DNA of 64,000 nucleotides from Sphingomonas echinoides ATCC 14820 (GCF_000241465.1 NZ_JH584235.1:2376527-2440526), one strand, 5' to 3'; shown: positions 55,647 to 64,000, counted from the stretch's first letter. The notes: generated from the letters alone by a model not told the origin. Program-made: numbers and translations.

Positions 55647-56336
55647 ATGGCGGCCAAACGTGGCGCGGTGGCAACAGCCGACCCGGCGCAATCGGGCGCT
55701 CCGGCTGCGGGCGGCTACGCTGTGCGTCTCGACGATTCGGCAAGCGCGGGCAAAGCCCCACGGACCGAGCGCGGCCGCAAGACGTTGCGCGCCATTCTGG
55801 ACGCCGCGGCGATCGAATTTGGCGAGCGCGGGTTCCACGAAGCCTCGGTCAGCGGCATCACGCGCCGCGCCGGCGTCGCGCTGGGCAGCTTCTACACCTA
55901 TTTCGATTCGAAGGACGCGGTGTTCCGCGCGCTGGTGCGCGACATGTCGGATCAGGTGCGCGAGCGCGTCGCCCCGGCGATTCGCGCCGCCCCAGACCAG
56001 ATTGCGGCGGAACGCGCCGGGCTGCTCGAATTCATTGCCTTTGTGCGCGGGCATAAGGAAATCTACCGGATCATCGACGAAGCCGAATTCGTCGATCCCG
56101 AATCCTTTCACCTGCATTATGCGACCACCGCCGAGCGGATCGCGGTGCGCCTGAAGGCGGGCGCGGCGCGCGGCGAAATCCGCAGCGACGTATCCGAAGT
56201 CCATGCCTGGGCGGTGATGGGGATGAACGTGTTCCTGGGCCTGCGCTACGGTGTGTGGACCGACGACCTCGCCCCCGAGGCGGTCGCCGATGTGATCGCC
56301 GATATGCTGGTCAACGGTCTGGCCGCGCGGCCCTAA
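55647..56336 (+). CDS. TetR family regulator
   Basis: 229 residues. A basic, poorly ordered start is followed by the TetR helix-turn-helix: RKTLRAILDAAAIEFGERGF, ASVSGITRRAGVALGSFYTYFDSKDAVF. The helical ligand-binding domain (EIYRIIDEAEFVDPESFHLH) occupies the rest. Most probably it represses the divergent receptor gene until a ligand arrives. Start chosen at 55647 because GGGGAGG lies 8 bases before it; an upstream start would overlap the receptor gene. Confidence 0.9.
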   Translation: MAAKRGAVATADPAQSGAPAAGGYAVRLDDSASAGKAPRTERGRKTLRAILDAAAIEFGERGFHEASVSGITRRAGVALGSFYTYFDSKDAVFRALVRDMSDQVRERVAPAIRAAPDQIAAERAGLLEFIAFVRGHKEIYRIIDEAEFVDPESFHLHYATTAERIAVRLKAGAARGEIRSDVSEVHAWAVMGMNVFLGLRYGVWTDDLAPEAVADVIADMLVNGLAARP

Positions 56337-56374
56337 CCACCGTTGCTTATGCCGCAGTCTTCCCACAGAAAAAG

Positions 56375-56398
56375 GGCCGGTGCGTTGCCGCACCGGCC
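56375..56398 (-). terminator. Terminator of the glnK-amtB operon
   Basis: GGCCGGTGCG (56375-56384) pairs with CGCACCGGCC (56389-56398). Read leftward the stem is followed by a T run (AAAAA at 56369-56373). It lies 66 bases beyond the amtB stop and also faces the tetR 3' end. Confidence 0.85.
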
Positions 56399-56464
56399 TT
56401 AGGTCGTCCGCAGGAGGAACATGGTTTGGCCGCCGGGCTCCCCCGAACCCGGCAGCCAATCTCT

Positions 56465-57916
56465 TCAATAGTGGTAAGCGCGCTCGCCATGCTCGGCGAT
56501 GTCGAGGCCTTCCTGCTCGACATCGGCGCTGACGCGCATGCCCCAGGTCTTGTCGATCAGGACGAACAGCACCGCTGCACCGACCCCCGACCAGACCAGC
56601 GTCAGGCCAACCGCCGAGCACTGGATGATGACCTGGCTCAGCATGTCATAGGTGCCCGCGACCATCGTGCCGGGCTTGGTCGAATAATCGGCCAGGCCCT
56701 GACCACCGAGTTTGGGCGCGACCAGGATCCCGGTCGCGATCGCGCCGGTGATGCCGCCGACACAGTGCACGCCGAACACGTCGAGCGAGTCGTCATATTT
56801 GAACCACGCCTTCACCTTGGCGACGAAGAAGAAGCAGAGCGGCGAAACGATCAGGCCGAGCACGACCGAACCCATCGGCCCGGCATAACCCGAGGCCGGG
56901 GTGACAGCGACGAGCCCTGCAACAACACCCGAGGCGGCCCCGAGCAGCGACGGCTTGCCGCGCACGATCTGTTCAACCAGCAGCCAGGACAGGCCAGCAG
57001 CGGCGGTGGCGACGAAGGTGTTGATGAAGGCGACCGAGGTAACGCCATTGGCTTCGAGGTTGGAGCCAGCGTTGAAGCCGAACCAGCCGACCCACAGCAG
57101 GCTGGCACCGATCATGGTCATGGTCAGCGAGTGCGGCGGCATCGGCTCCTTCGGGTACCCCAGGCGCTTGCCGAGCAGGATGCACATCACCAGACCCGTG
57201 ATACCGGCGTTGATGTGCACCACGGTGCCGCCCGCGAAATCGAGTGCGCCCCATTGGAACAGCTTGCCCGCATCGGCATTCTGCGCGGTGAGTGCGGCTG
57301 CGCCCTTGAGCGCCGCCGAAGCGATCGCGTCCGGGCCGCCCCAATACCACACCATGTGCGCGATCGGGAAATAGACCAACGTCACCCACAAAGCGGTGAA
57401 CAGCATCAGCGGCGAGAATTTCACCCGCTCCGCCACGCTGCCGATGAACAGCGCCGGCGTGATGCAGGCAAAGGTCATCTGGAAGCAGATATAGGCGAAT
57501 TCGGGAACATAGACGCCGTTGGAGAAGGTCGCTGCCTGGCTGTTCGCGTCGACTCCCATCAGGAACGCCTTGGAGAAACCACCAAAATAGGCGCTGCCGC
57601 CCGTGAAGGTGACCGAATAGCCATAAGTGACCCAGATCACCGCGACCATGCACACGATCATCAGCACCTGCGTGAGGACGCTGAGCATGTTCTTGGTGCG
57701 CACCAGGCCGCCATAGAACAAAGCGAGTCCCGGCACCGACATCATCAGCACCAAGAGCGAGGAAACCAGCAACCAGGCGGTATCGCCCTTGTCGACGGTC
57801 GCCTTTGGAATCGGCGAGACGGCCGCTGCCGCCGTGGTCTGCGCCCAGGCCGGGAGCGCGGCGAAGACGGCAGCCCCCGCGAGCGCCGCCAACCCCAATT
57901 TGGTCGATGCTTTCAT
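56465..57916 (-). CDS. amtB: Ammonium transporter
   Basis: 483-residue ammonia channel with a cleavable signal peptide (MKASTKLGLAALAGAAVFAA) and eleven helices. Cues: DTAWLLVSSLLVLMMSVPGL, ALFYGGLVRTKN, HMVWYWGGPDAI, DFAGGTVVHINAGITGLVMC and FGVHCVGGITGAIATGI carrying the twin histidines of the pore. ATG chosen for AAGGGGG upstream and a good signal peptide. It follows glnK by 23 bases, the usual arrangement in which GlnK plugs AmtB when nitrogen is ample. Confidence 0.95.
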   Translation of the reverse strand: MKASTKLGLAALAGAAVFAALPAWAQTTAAAAVSPIPKATVDKGDTAWLLVSSLLVLMMSVPGLALFYGGLVRTKNMLSVLTQVLMIVCMVAVIWVTYGYSVTFTGGSAYFGGFSKAFLMGVDANSQAATFSNGVYVPEFAYICFQMTFACITPALFIGSVAERVKFSPLMLFTALWVTLVYFPIAHMVWYWGGPDAIASAALKGAAALTAQNADAGKLFQWGALDFAGGTVVHINAGITGLVMCILLGKRLGYPKEPMPPHSLTMTMIGASLLWVGWFGFNAGSNLEANGVTSVAFINTFVATAAAGLSWLLVEQIVRGKPSLLGAASGVVAGLVAVTPASGYAGPMGSVVLGLIVSPLCFFFVAKVKAWFKYDDSLDVFGVHCVGGITGAIATGILVAPKLGGQGLADYSTKPGTMVAGTYDMLSQVIIQCSAVGLTLVWSGVGAAVLFVLIDKTWGMRVSADVEQEGLDIAEHGERAYHY

Positions 57917-57939
57917 CTTTACCCCCTTAACAGCCCCGC

Positions 57940-58314
<375 letters not shown>

Positions 58315-58318
58315 TTAC

Positions 58319-58333
58319 GCAATGAGCGTGCCA
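58319..58333 (-). promoter_or_regulatory. Sigma-54 promoter of glnK-amtB
   Basis: Read leftward the sequence is TGGCACG-CTCA-TTGC, an exact match to the RpoN -24/-12 consensus TGGCACG-N4-TTGC, about 41 bases before glnK. It indicates control by NtrC and nitrogen supply. Confidence 0.88.
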
Positions 58334-58377
58334 GAGTTGGAAAGACGCGTTTCCGCGTACAAATGCGTCACGAAAGA

Positions 58378-58391
58378 TTACCGCGCGGTAA
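58378..58391. promoter_or_regulatory. Palindrome upstream of the sigma-54 promoter
   Basis: TTACCGCGCGGTAA is a perfect 14-base palindrome about 45 bases upstream of the -24 element. The position suits an activator site for NtrC, although the sequence does not match the usual NtrC consensus closely. It could instead be an unrelated operator. Confidence 0.35.
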
Positions 58392-58417
58392 ATTTTTGTG
58401 CAGTTGCGAAGGTTTGC

Positions 58418-58627
58418 CTAAGAATCGGGCAGTGCCGCAATGATGTGGCGCGCGGCCGCGATATCGTCCGCATCGACCATCACCCGCACCGGGATGAAAA
58501 ACTGGCTGCCATCGGCAATGCTGGCGTTACCGTCGAGCGCGAGGGCGGGGATCCCCTCCGATTCAAGCCGCCCGATCACGATATGCGCTTCGTTGCGCGC
58601 AAAACGGCCGAGTTCTACCAGACTCAT
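58418..58627 (-). CDS. DUF2007 small protein
   Basis: 69 residues: MSLVELGRFARNEAHIVIGR, LESEGIPALALDGNASIADG, then VRVMVDADDIAAARHIIAAL. This matches the small DUF2007 (putative signal-transducing) family, whose function is unknown. It begins 8 bases after the PNPOx-fold gene stop and probably shares its transcript. The ribosome site is weak. Confidence 0.7.
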   Translation of the reverse strand: MSLVELGRFARNEAHIVIGRLESEGIPALALDGNASIADGSQFFIPVRVMVDADDIAAARHIIAALPDS

Positions 58628-58634
58628 CGGGCCG

Positions 58635-59201
58635 TCACGCGGACGGCGCGTCGAAGCTCGGCAACACCGCCTGCACACGGACGGGCAAGCCATCGATGCT
58701 GGTCGTGCGATCCGCGATTTTGGCGAGGCGCGCCGCCGGTTCCTGCTGGGCGTGATATTTGACCAACGTATCGCGCGGGCGATCGAGCGTCATGTGCGGC
58801 ACGCCCCATCCGCAGCTCGTCTGCAGGCTGTCGACCGTGATGTCGAAAATCTGCCGCGCACCGGGCAGGCGCGGGAAATGCTGGGCGAGGTCGTCAAAGC
58901 CCGGCTCCCCCGCAATCACGAAACGCCCCGTCCCATATAGCCGCAAAATCAGCGCCGGATTATCGAACGCGCAGAACATGATGGTGATGCGCCCATCGGC
59001 GGCAAGGTGCGCCTGCGTCTCATTGCCCGATCCGCCAAGATCGAGATAGGCGACGCGATTGGGGCCGAGCACGCGAAAACTGTCCATCCCCTTGGGGCTG
59101 AGATTGATGCGCGCGCCCTCCGCCGCCGTCGCCACGAAAAACATCGGTTGCCGCGCAATGAAAGCGCGGTGCTTGTCGCCAAGGGCGCGAAAGAATTCCA
59201 T
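58635..59201 (-). CDS. Pyridoxamine 5'-phosphate oxidase-fold flavoprotein
   Basis: 188 residues with the split-barrel FMN-binding pattern: FVATAAEGARINLSPKGMDS, VAYLDLGGSGNETQAHLAAD, ITIMFCAFDNPALILRLYGT, and CGWGVPHMTLDRPRDTLVKY. It is not PdxH proper, which is longer and has different PLP-binding motifs. It probably binds FMN, haem or F420 and acts as a reductase or oxygenase; the substrate is unknown. Confidence 0.83.
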   Translation of the reverse strand: MEFFRALGDKHRAFIARQPMFFVATAAEGARINLSPKGMDSFRVLGPNRVAYLDLGGSGNETQAHLAADGRITIMFCAFDNPALILRLYGTGRFVIAGEPGFDDLAQHFPRLPGARQIFDITVDSLQTSCGWGVPHMTLDRPRDTLVKYHAQQEPAARLAKIADRTTSIDGLPVRVQAVLPSFDAPSA

Positions 59202-59245
59202 GGCGAGCGTTTAGCATAAGCGCACCCCGTTGGCGATCCGCAGGC

Positions 59246-60676
59246 TTAGACCGCCGTGCCGCCGACCGTCAGCCCGCCGACCAGCAGCGTCGGCTGCCCG
59301 ACGCCGGCCGGCACGCTCTGCCCGCCCTTGCCGCACATGCCCACGCCCTCGTCGAGCGCGAAATCGTTGCCGATCCCTTCGACGCGCGTCAGGCAGGACG
59401 GGCCATCGCCGATCAACGTCGCGCCCTTGATCGGCGCACCGAGCTTGCCGTTCTCGACCAGATACGCCTCGGTGCAACTGAACACGAATTTGCCCGACAC
59501 GATATCGACTTGCCCGCCGCCAAAGCTCTTGGCGAAGATGCCGTTCTTCACGCGCGACAACAGCTCGGCCGGATCATCGCTGCCGCCGCGCATAAACGTG
59601 TTGGTCATGCGCGGCATCGGTGCGTGGGCGAAGCTCTCGCGGCGGCCATTGCCGGTCGGGGCCACGCCCATCAGCCGCGCATTGAGGCGGTCCTGGATAT
59701 AGCCTTTGAGGATGCCGTCCTCGATCAGCACATTTTCCTGCGTCGGCGTGCCTTCATCGTCGATCGACAGCGATCCGCGCCGGTCGGCGATCGATCCGTC
59801 GTCGACCACCGTCACGCCCGGGGCCGCGACGCGTTCACCAATGCGGCCGGAAAAGGCGCTGGTGCCCTTGCGGTTGAAATCCCCCTCCAGCCCGTGGCCG
59901 ATCGCCTCGTGCAGCAGGATGCCGGGCCAGCCCGGCCCGAGCAGCACGGTCATCTCGCCCGCCGGGGCCGCGACCGCATCGAGATTGACCAGCGCCTGCG
60001 ACAGCGCCTGGTCGATCGCGCGGTTCCACGTCGCCGGTTCCATCAGCTCGGTATAGAGATAGCGGCCGCCCATGCCGAAATTGCCGGTTTCGCGACGGCC
60101 ATTCTGTTCGACCACGATCGACACGTTTAAGCGCACCAGCGGGCGCACGTCGGTGGCAACGAAGCCATCGGCGCGGACGATTTCGACCACGTTCCAATTG
60201 CCCATCAGCGACACCGACACTTGCGCCACGCGCGGATCACGCGCGCGCGCGGCGGCATCGATCGTCTGGCACAGAGTCACCTTGTCGGCGAAGGGGATCA
60301 GGTCGAGCGGATCGGCGGCGGTATACAGGTGGCGGTTGGTGCTGCGCGGCGGCCCCGCTTTGGGCGCGGAGGATGGATCGATCAGCGCCATCGTCTCGCT
60401 CGCACGCCGGATCGCGGCGGCGCTCAGTTCATTGGCATGGGCGAAGGCGGTCATCTCGCCCGACACCGCGCGCAGGCCAAAGCCCGAATGCGTGTCGTAG
60501 CTCGCCGTCTTCAGCCGCCCGTCATCAAAGCCGAACGCTTCGGACTTGCGATATTGCAGGTACAGTTCGCCATCATCGGCCTTGCCGAGCGCAGCGGCGG
60601 TGAGCGCTTGCGCCTCGGCCGGATCAAGCTGGCCATCGTGGTACAGGAAGGCGCGGGGGTCTGTGGGGCTGGTCAT
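59246..60676 (-). CDS. tldD: Metalloprotease TldD
   Basis: 476-residue TldD subunit of the TldD-TldE protease, which trims peptides such as microcin precursors and modified RiPPs. The active-site HExxxH is LLHEAIGHGLEGDFNRKGTS (His256, Glu257, His261), followed by SIADRRGSLSIDDEGTPTQE and a distal cysteine region (VFSCTEAYLVENGKLGAPIK). The partner tldE/pmbA is not in this window. No peptide substrate gene is recognisable nearby. Confidence 0.95.
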   Translation of the reverse strand: MTSPTDPRAFLYHDGQLDPAEAQALTAAALGKADDGELYLQYRKSEAFGFDDGRLKTASYDTHSGFGLRAVSGEMTAFAHANELSAAAIRRASETMALIDPSSAPKAGPPRSTNRHLYTAADPLDLIPFADKVTLCQTIDAAARARDPRVAQVSVSLMGNWNVVEIVRADGFVATDVRPLVRLNVSIVVEQNGRRETGNFGMGGRYLYTELMEPATWNRAIDQALSQALVNLDAVAAPAGEMTVLLGPGWPGILLHEAIGHGLEGDFNRKGTSAFSGRIGERVAAPGVTVVDDGSIADRRGSLSIDDEGTPTQENVLIEDGILKGYIQDRLNARLMGVAPTGNGRRESFAHAPMPRMTNTFMRGGSDDPAELLSRVKNGIFAKSFGGGQVDIVSGKFVFSCTEAYLVENGKLGAPIKGATLIGDGPSCLTRVEGIGNDFALDEGVGMCGKGGQSVPAGVGQPTLLVGGLTVGGTAV

Positions 60677-60755
60677 CCAGCAGAGATAGGGAGGCGCTCT
60701 GCCTTCGTAAATGGCACAGAGGTCGTGACTGCGGTGTTATGGGCACCCGTTCGCC

Positions 60756-60782
60756 GTCACCCCGGCCGCGTGCCGGGGTGAC
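60756..60782. terminator. Hairpin between DUF3224 gene and tldD
   Basis: GTCACCCCGGC (60756-60766) pairs with GCCGGGGTGAC (60772-60782) over 11 bases with a 5-base loop. It lies 6 bases after the DUF3224 stop. There is no T run. The CACCCCGGC/GCCGGGGTG core also occurs in the element at 7253-7357, so it may be a REP-like palindrome. Confidence 0.55.
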
Positions 60783-60788
60783 CGACGA

Positions 60789-61196
60789 CTATTTGGTCGG
60801 CAGCGTATAGGCCAGATCGTAACGGTGCACGCCGCCCTCGATCGTGATCGCGAAGCTGCCGCTAATCCCTTCCAGCGCGCCGGTGCCGCTGTCGGGCGCG
60901 ATGATCACCGACAGATCGGCGCCGCCGACCTTGTCGATCGTGCCGCGGTGGAGCAGCAGGAAACTTCCCGCCTTGCCATCGACGCTCCCATTGAACTGAT
61001 CGATCGCGACATAGCCCGCCGGGTGCCCCGGCTTGGGCGTACCCGCTGCCAGCATCGTGCCGGTCGCGCTGCCGGTCATGCCGCCGATGAAGGTCTTGGC
61101 GATCCCCATCCGGCTGGTCGGCAAACCGCCGGTCGGCGCATCGCCTTTTGCCTCGGGCGTCATCTTGACCTCGAACGTGCCGGTCGCGTGCTGCAT
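60789..61196 (-). CDS. DUF3224 domain protein
   Basis: 135 residues: MQHATGTFEVKMTPEAKGD, GYVAIDQFNGSVDGKAGSFL, LLHRGTIDKVGGADLSVIIA, GALEGISGSFAITIEGGVHR. These match the DUF3224 beta-barrel family of unknown function. GAAAGGA lies 6 bases before this ATG. An alternative TTG at 61262 overlaps the zinc-finger gene stop (TTGA) and would add a signal-like stretch (RWLLLTPLALIAAA), so export is possible. Confidence 0.75.
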   Translation of the reverse strand: MQHATGTFEVKMTPEAKGDAPTGGLPTSRMGIAKTFIGGMTGSATGTMLAAGTPKPGHPAGYVAIDQFNGSVDGKAGSFLLLHRGTIDKVGGADLSVIIAPDSGTGALEGISGSFAITIEGGVHRYDLAYTLPTK

Positions 61197-61258
61197 CAAG
61201 GTCCTTTCAGGCGCTGCCGCGATGAGCGCGAGCGGCGTCAGCAGCAGCCAACGCGCTT

Positions 61259-61492
61259 TCAACGCCCCGCGCCATCCCCATGGTCGCGCAAGGTTGCCGG
61301 ATCGACCCCATCGGCGGGGCCGCCGATCAACACGAAACGCCGGTCGCAATAGCCGCAATCGACATAGCCGCTCTCGTCAATCTCGAGGAACACGCGCGGA
61401 TGGCCGAGGCTGGCACCGCCGGGGATATCCGACGCGCCATCGCAATGATTGCGGGTGTGGGTGACACGGACGATTTCGGGCGGTGCGATCAT
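61259..61492 (-). CDS. CHCC zinc-finger protein (NDUFS6-like)
   Basis: 77 residues with a Cys-His-Cys-Cys set: NHCDG, SLGHPRVFLEI and DCGYCDRRFVLIGG. The family includes the mitochondrial complex I assembly-linked subunit NDUFS6; bacterial members are probably involved in respiratory chain or metal-site assembly. ATG start. Its stop overlaps a possible TTG start of the DUF3224 gene. Confidence 0.82.
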   Translation of the reverse strand: MIAPPEIVRVTHTRNHCDGASDIPGGASLGHPRVFLEIDESGYVDCGYCDRRFVLIGGPADGVDPATLRDHGDGAGR

Positions 61493-61524
61493 GCGGGGCG
61501 TTTAGCAGCGGAGTCGCGCGCGAA

Positions 61525-61556
61525 CAATCCTCCCCGGCAGAGGATCGGGAGGATTG
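61525..61556. repeat. Palindromic element before the ABC ATPase gene
   Basis: CAATCCTCCC (61525-61534) pairs with GGGAGGATTG (61547-61556), loop of 12 bases. Same ATCCTCCCCGG core as the hairpin at 32550. It may be a terminator for an upstream transcript or a repeated intergenic element. Confidence 0.5.
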
Positions 61557-61589
61557 AGCTTGCCGCGCCGCGCGCGTAGGGCAGCAGCC

Positions 61590-62516
61590 ATGACCGAGGC
61601 CGCTATCTCCATCGCGAACCTGTGCAAGACGTATAAGGGCGGCAAACGTGCGCTCGACGGCGTCAGCTTCGATGTGCCGCGCGGGCAAATTTTCGGCCTG
61701 CTCGGCCCCAATGGCGCGGGCAAGTCGACGCTGATCAACATCCTGGCGGGGCTCGTTAACAAAACCAGCGGCAGCGCGTCGATCTGGGGCTTCGACATCG
61801 ATCAGCACCCGCGCAACGCCAAGGTCTCGATCGGCATCGTCAATCAGGAAATCCTGTTCGACCCGTTCTTCTCTCCGTTCGAGACGCTGGAGATTCAGGC
61901 CGGCCTGTACGGCGTGCCCAAGGCCAAGCGGCGCTCGATGGAATTGCTGCGCGCGGTGCATCTGGAGGACAAGGCCAATGCCTATGCGCGCACGCTGTCG
62001 GGCGGGATGAAGCGGCGGCTGATGGTCGCCAAGGCCATGGTCCATTCCCCGCCCGTGCTGGTGCTGGACGAGCCCACCGCCGGCGTGGATATCGAATTGC
62101 GCCAGCAGCTCTGGGCCTATGTCCGCTCGCTCAACGATGCGGGAATCACAGTGGTGCTGACGACGCATTATCTCGAGGAAGCCGAACAATTGTGCGACCG
62201 CATCGCCATCATCAACCATGGCAAGGTGATCGCCAACGAACCGACGCGCGAACTGCTCGCAAAGGCGACCGAGAAACTGGTCGAGGTGACCGTCGACCGC
62301 GACGTTGCCGCGCTGCCAACGGCGGCATGTTTCCAGAAGATCGCGCTCAAGGGCACGCGCACGCTCGCCATCACCTATGCCAAGGACCAGGTGAATGCGG
62401 GCCAGGTGCTCGCAACCGTGCAGGCCGATGGTTACGGCATCGTCGACGTCTCAACGCGCGAAGCCGATCTGGAGGACGTGTTCCTAAACCTCACACGGGC
62501 ATCGAACGCCGCCTAA
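61590..62516 (+). CDS. ABC transporter ATPase
   Basis: 308-residue single ABC ATPase: LCKTYKGGKRALDGVSFDVP, Walker A GLLGPNGAGKSTLIN, Q-loop VNQEILFDPFFSPFE, signature LSGGMKRRLMVAKAM, Walker B VLVLDEPTAGVD and the switch TTHYLEEAEQLCDR. A 60-residue C-terminal extension follows, as in DrrA/CcmA-type exporters. No permease gene is adjacent in the window, so the partner and substrate are unknown. Confidence 0.9.
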   Translation: MTEAAISIANLCKTYKGGKRALDGVSFDVPRGQIFGLLGPNGAGKSTLINILAGLVNKTSGSASIWGFDIDQHPRNAKVSIGIVNQEILFDPFFSPFETLEIQAGLYGVPKAKRRSMELLRAVHLEDKANAYARTLSGGMKRRLMVAKAMVHSPPVLVLDEPTAGVDIELRQQLWAYVRSLNDAGITVVLTTHYLEEAEQLCDRIAIINHGKVIANEPTRELLAKATEKLVEVTVDRDVAALPTAACFQKIALKGTRTLAITYAKDQVNAGQVLATVQADGYGIVDVSTREADLEDVFLNLTRASNAA

Positions 62517-62529
62517 TCCGCTTGTCTTC

Positions 62530-62604
62530 CCGTTCGGTTCGAGCGTAGTCGAGAACCCTGCGGGCCGCCGCGCCAGGTGTCTCGACTGCGCTCGACACGA
62601 ACGG
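62530..62604. repeat. Long inverted repeat before nadB
   Basis: Two 28-base arms, 62530-62557 (begins CCGTTCGGTTCGAGCG) and 62577-62604 (ends CTCGACACGAACGG), are imperfect inverted copies of each other (about 22 of 28 matching) around a GC-rich centre. The right arm ends 8 bases before the apparent nadB start. Such elements recur in sphingomonad genomes as far as I recall; this copy number has not been checked. Confidence 0.7.
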
Positions 62605-62612
62605 ATTCGCTT

Positions 62613-64000
62613 TTGCCCCAGACCAACACTTCGGACGTGCTCATCATCGGCTCGGGTGCCGCCGGGCTCACCGCCGCCCTCAATCTCGCCGATCGTTTCA
62701 AGGTCACCGTGCTCGCCAAAGGGCGGCTCGACGAAGGCTCCACCGCCTGGGCGCAAGGCGGCATCGCCGCCGTGCTGGAAGAAGGCGACACCTTCGAAAG
62801 CCATATCGAAGACACGATGATCGCGGGCGCGGGGCTCAACAACCGTGCGACCGTGGAAATGGTGGTCGAACGCGCACCCGCCGCGATCGCTCGGCTACGC
62901 GAACTGGGCGTCCCCTTTGCCACCGAAAGCGAAGAAAATGGCGGCGCGCTGCATTTGACCCGCGAGGGCGGCCATTCGCACCGCCGCATCGTCCATGTTG
63001 CCGACGCGACCGGCTGGGCGGTGCAGGAGGCGCTGCAACGCGCCGCGACCGACCATCCCAATATCACGCTCGTCCCCGATATGGTCGCGATCGACCTTGC
63101 CACCAGTCGGCATGAGGAGCGCTATTCGGGCGCGGGCCATGTCTGGGGCGTCTATGCCGTCAACCGCGCGACCGGGCGGGTCGAACTGTACACCGCGCGC
63201 GCGACCATATTGGCGACGGGCGGCGCGGGGCGCACCTATCTGTTTTCGACCGCGCCGCGTGGCGCAACCGGGGACGGCATCGCGATGGCGTGGCGCGCCG
63301 GGTGTCGGGTTTCCAACATGGAGATGATGCAGTTCCACCCGACCTGCCTCTACAATCTCGACGTCAAGAATTTCCTGATTACCGAGGCGGTGCGCGGCGA
63401 GGGCGGGCAATTGCTGCTGCCCGACAATGGCTATCGCTTCATGCCCGATTTCGACCCGCGCGCCGAACTCGCCCCGCGCGACATCGTTGCACGCGCGATC
63501 GACCATGAGATCAAGCGGCTGGGCCTCGATTACGTCCATCTCGACATCAGCCATATGGGGCCGGACTTCATCCACGAGCATTTCCCCAACATCCAGGAAA
63601 AGCTGCTCGGCCTGGGCATCGATATGACGCGCGACCCGATTCCGGTGGTGCCCGCGCAGCATTACACGTGCGGCGGGATCGTGATCGATCTCGACGGCCG
63701 CACCGACCTGCCCGGCCTCTATGCCGCAGGCGAATGCAGCGAGAGCGGGCTGCACGGGGCCAACCGCCTCGCCTCGAACAGCCTGCTCGAATGTTTCGTG
63801 TTCGGCGAAGCCTGCGCGCAGCATATCAGCGAGCATTGGGACGATTTGCCTCCCCCGCCGGCGATTCGCCCATGGGACGAAAGCCGCGTCGAGGATTCCG
63901 ACGAGGAAGTCGTCATCAAGCAGAACTGGACCGAAATCCGCCGCTTCATGTGGAATTATGTCGGGATCGTGCGCACCACCAAGCGGCTGGAGCGGGCGCA
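62613..64000 (+). CDS. nadB: L-aspartate oxidase, 3' end outside window
   Basis: First 462 residues of NadB, which oxidises aspartate to iminoaspartate for NAD synthesis. FAD motif SDVLIIGSGAAGLTAALNLA, GSTAWAQGGIAAV, LTREGGHSHRRIVHVADATG, MEMMQFHPTCLYN, and HYTCGGIVIDLDG plus GLYAAGECSESGLHGANRLA are diagnostic and separate it from succinate dehydrogenase. No ATG fits; TTG 62613 gives a natural N-terminus and GTG 62637 is the alternative. The frame runs off the right edge. Confidence 0.93.
   Translation, partial: MPQTNTSDVLIIGSGAAGLTAALNLADRFKVTVLAKGRLDEGSTAWAQGGIAAVLEEGDTFESHIEDTMIAGAGLNNRATVEMVVERAPAAIARLRELGVPFATESEENGGALHLTREGGHSHRRIVHVADATGWAVQEALQRAATDHPNITLVPDMVAIDLATSRHEERYSGAGHVWGVYAVNRATGRVELYTARATILATGGAGRTYLFSTAPRGATGDGIAMAWRAGCRVSNMEMMQFHPTCLYNLDVKNFLITEAVRGEGGQLLLPDNGYRFMPDFDPRAELAPRDIVARAIDHEIKRLGLDYVHLDISHMGPDFIHEHFPNIQEKLLGLGIDMTRDPIPVVPAQHYTCGGIVIDLDGRTDLPGLYAAGECSESGLHGANRLASNSLLECFVFGEACAQHISEHWDDLPPPPAIRPWDESRVEDSDEEVVIKQNWTEIRRFMWNYVGIVRTTKRLERA

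Overview
The window looks like a chromosomal segment from a sphingomonad alphaproteobacterium (Sphingomonas or a close relative). This is inferred from gene content and order, not from a database search. GC is high, and third codon positions are so GC-rich that many long false antisense reading frames appear. Supporting families are a class I lysyl-tRNA synthetase, crtZ, COQ9, a CBP3-type chaperone, a large TonB-dependent receptor with a TetR regulator, and an HWE histidine kinase. Genes are tightly packed, and many same-strand neighbours overlap by 4 bases (ATGA, GTGA or TTGA).

Layout: 1-1.26 kb holds no clear gene except a glycosyltransferase cut off at a sequence junction. 1.4-9.5 kb carries an alpha-2-macroglobulin and penicillin-binding protein 1C, a periplasmic defence and wall-repair pair. 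9.5-15 kb has an RcnB-like protein, BamE, a cytochrome bc1 chaperone, YceD, a SixA phosphatase and a DinG-type helicase. 15-18.9 kb has class I LysRS (with an unusual low-GC stretch), a shikimate dehydrogenase-like protein and NhaA. 19-24.7 kb has etfBA, sucC with a GFA protein, crtZ, a TauE/SafE exporter and prs. 24.8-31 kb has gltX, tonB behind a Zur-like box, a small membrane protein and a riboflavin operon (ribD, ribC, ribB, CYTH, ribH). 31-38 kb has a P450, an old yellow enzyme, an EamA exporter, COQ9, feoAB and ssb.

38-50 kb has an HWE kinase facing a single-domain response regulator, metX-GNAT-metW, a Tat-type amine oxidase, tyrA, the coupled ftsE-ftsX-ydcF-plsC operon, a zinc-ribbon protein and a MATE exporter. 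At 50.1 kb a tRNA-Leu(GAG) gene is followed by a lower-GC two-gene cassette whose layout suggests a toxin and its immunity protein. This is the best candidate here for an undescribed system. 51.8-56.3 kb is an uptake cluster (MFS transporter, TonB-dependent receptor, TetR regulator) with a palindromic operator. 56.4-58.4 kb is glnK-amtB behind a perfect-looking sigma-54 promoter. 58.4-64 kb has a DUF2007 protein, a PNPOx-fold protein, tldD, a DUF3224 protein, a CHCC zinc-finger protein, an ABC ATPase and the start of nadB.

Two long inverted repeats sit directly on or against gene starts. One encodes part of the predicted PbpC N-terminus, and the other ends a few bases before the apparent TTG start of nadB. 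Possible regulatory sites were found for zinc (Zur), iron (Fur), nitrogen (sigma-54), general stress (EcfG), branched-chain or fatty acid catabolism (LiuR-like) and a TetR operator. All of these were read by eye and need motif scoring.
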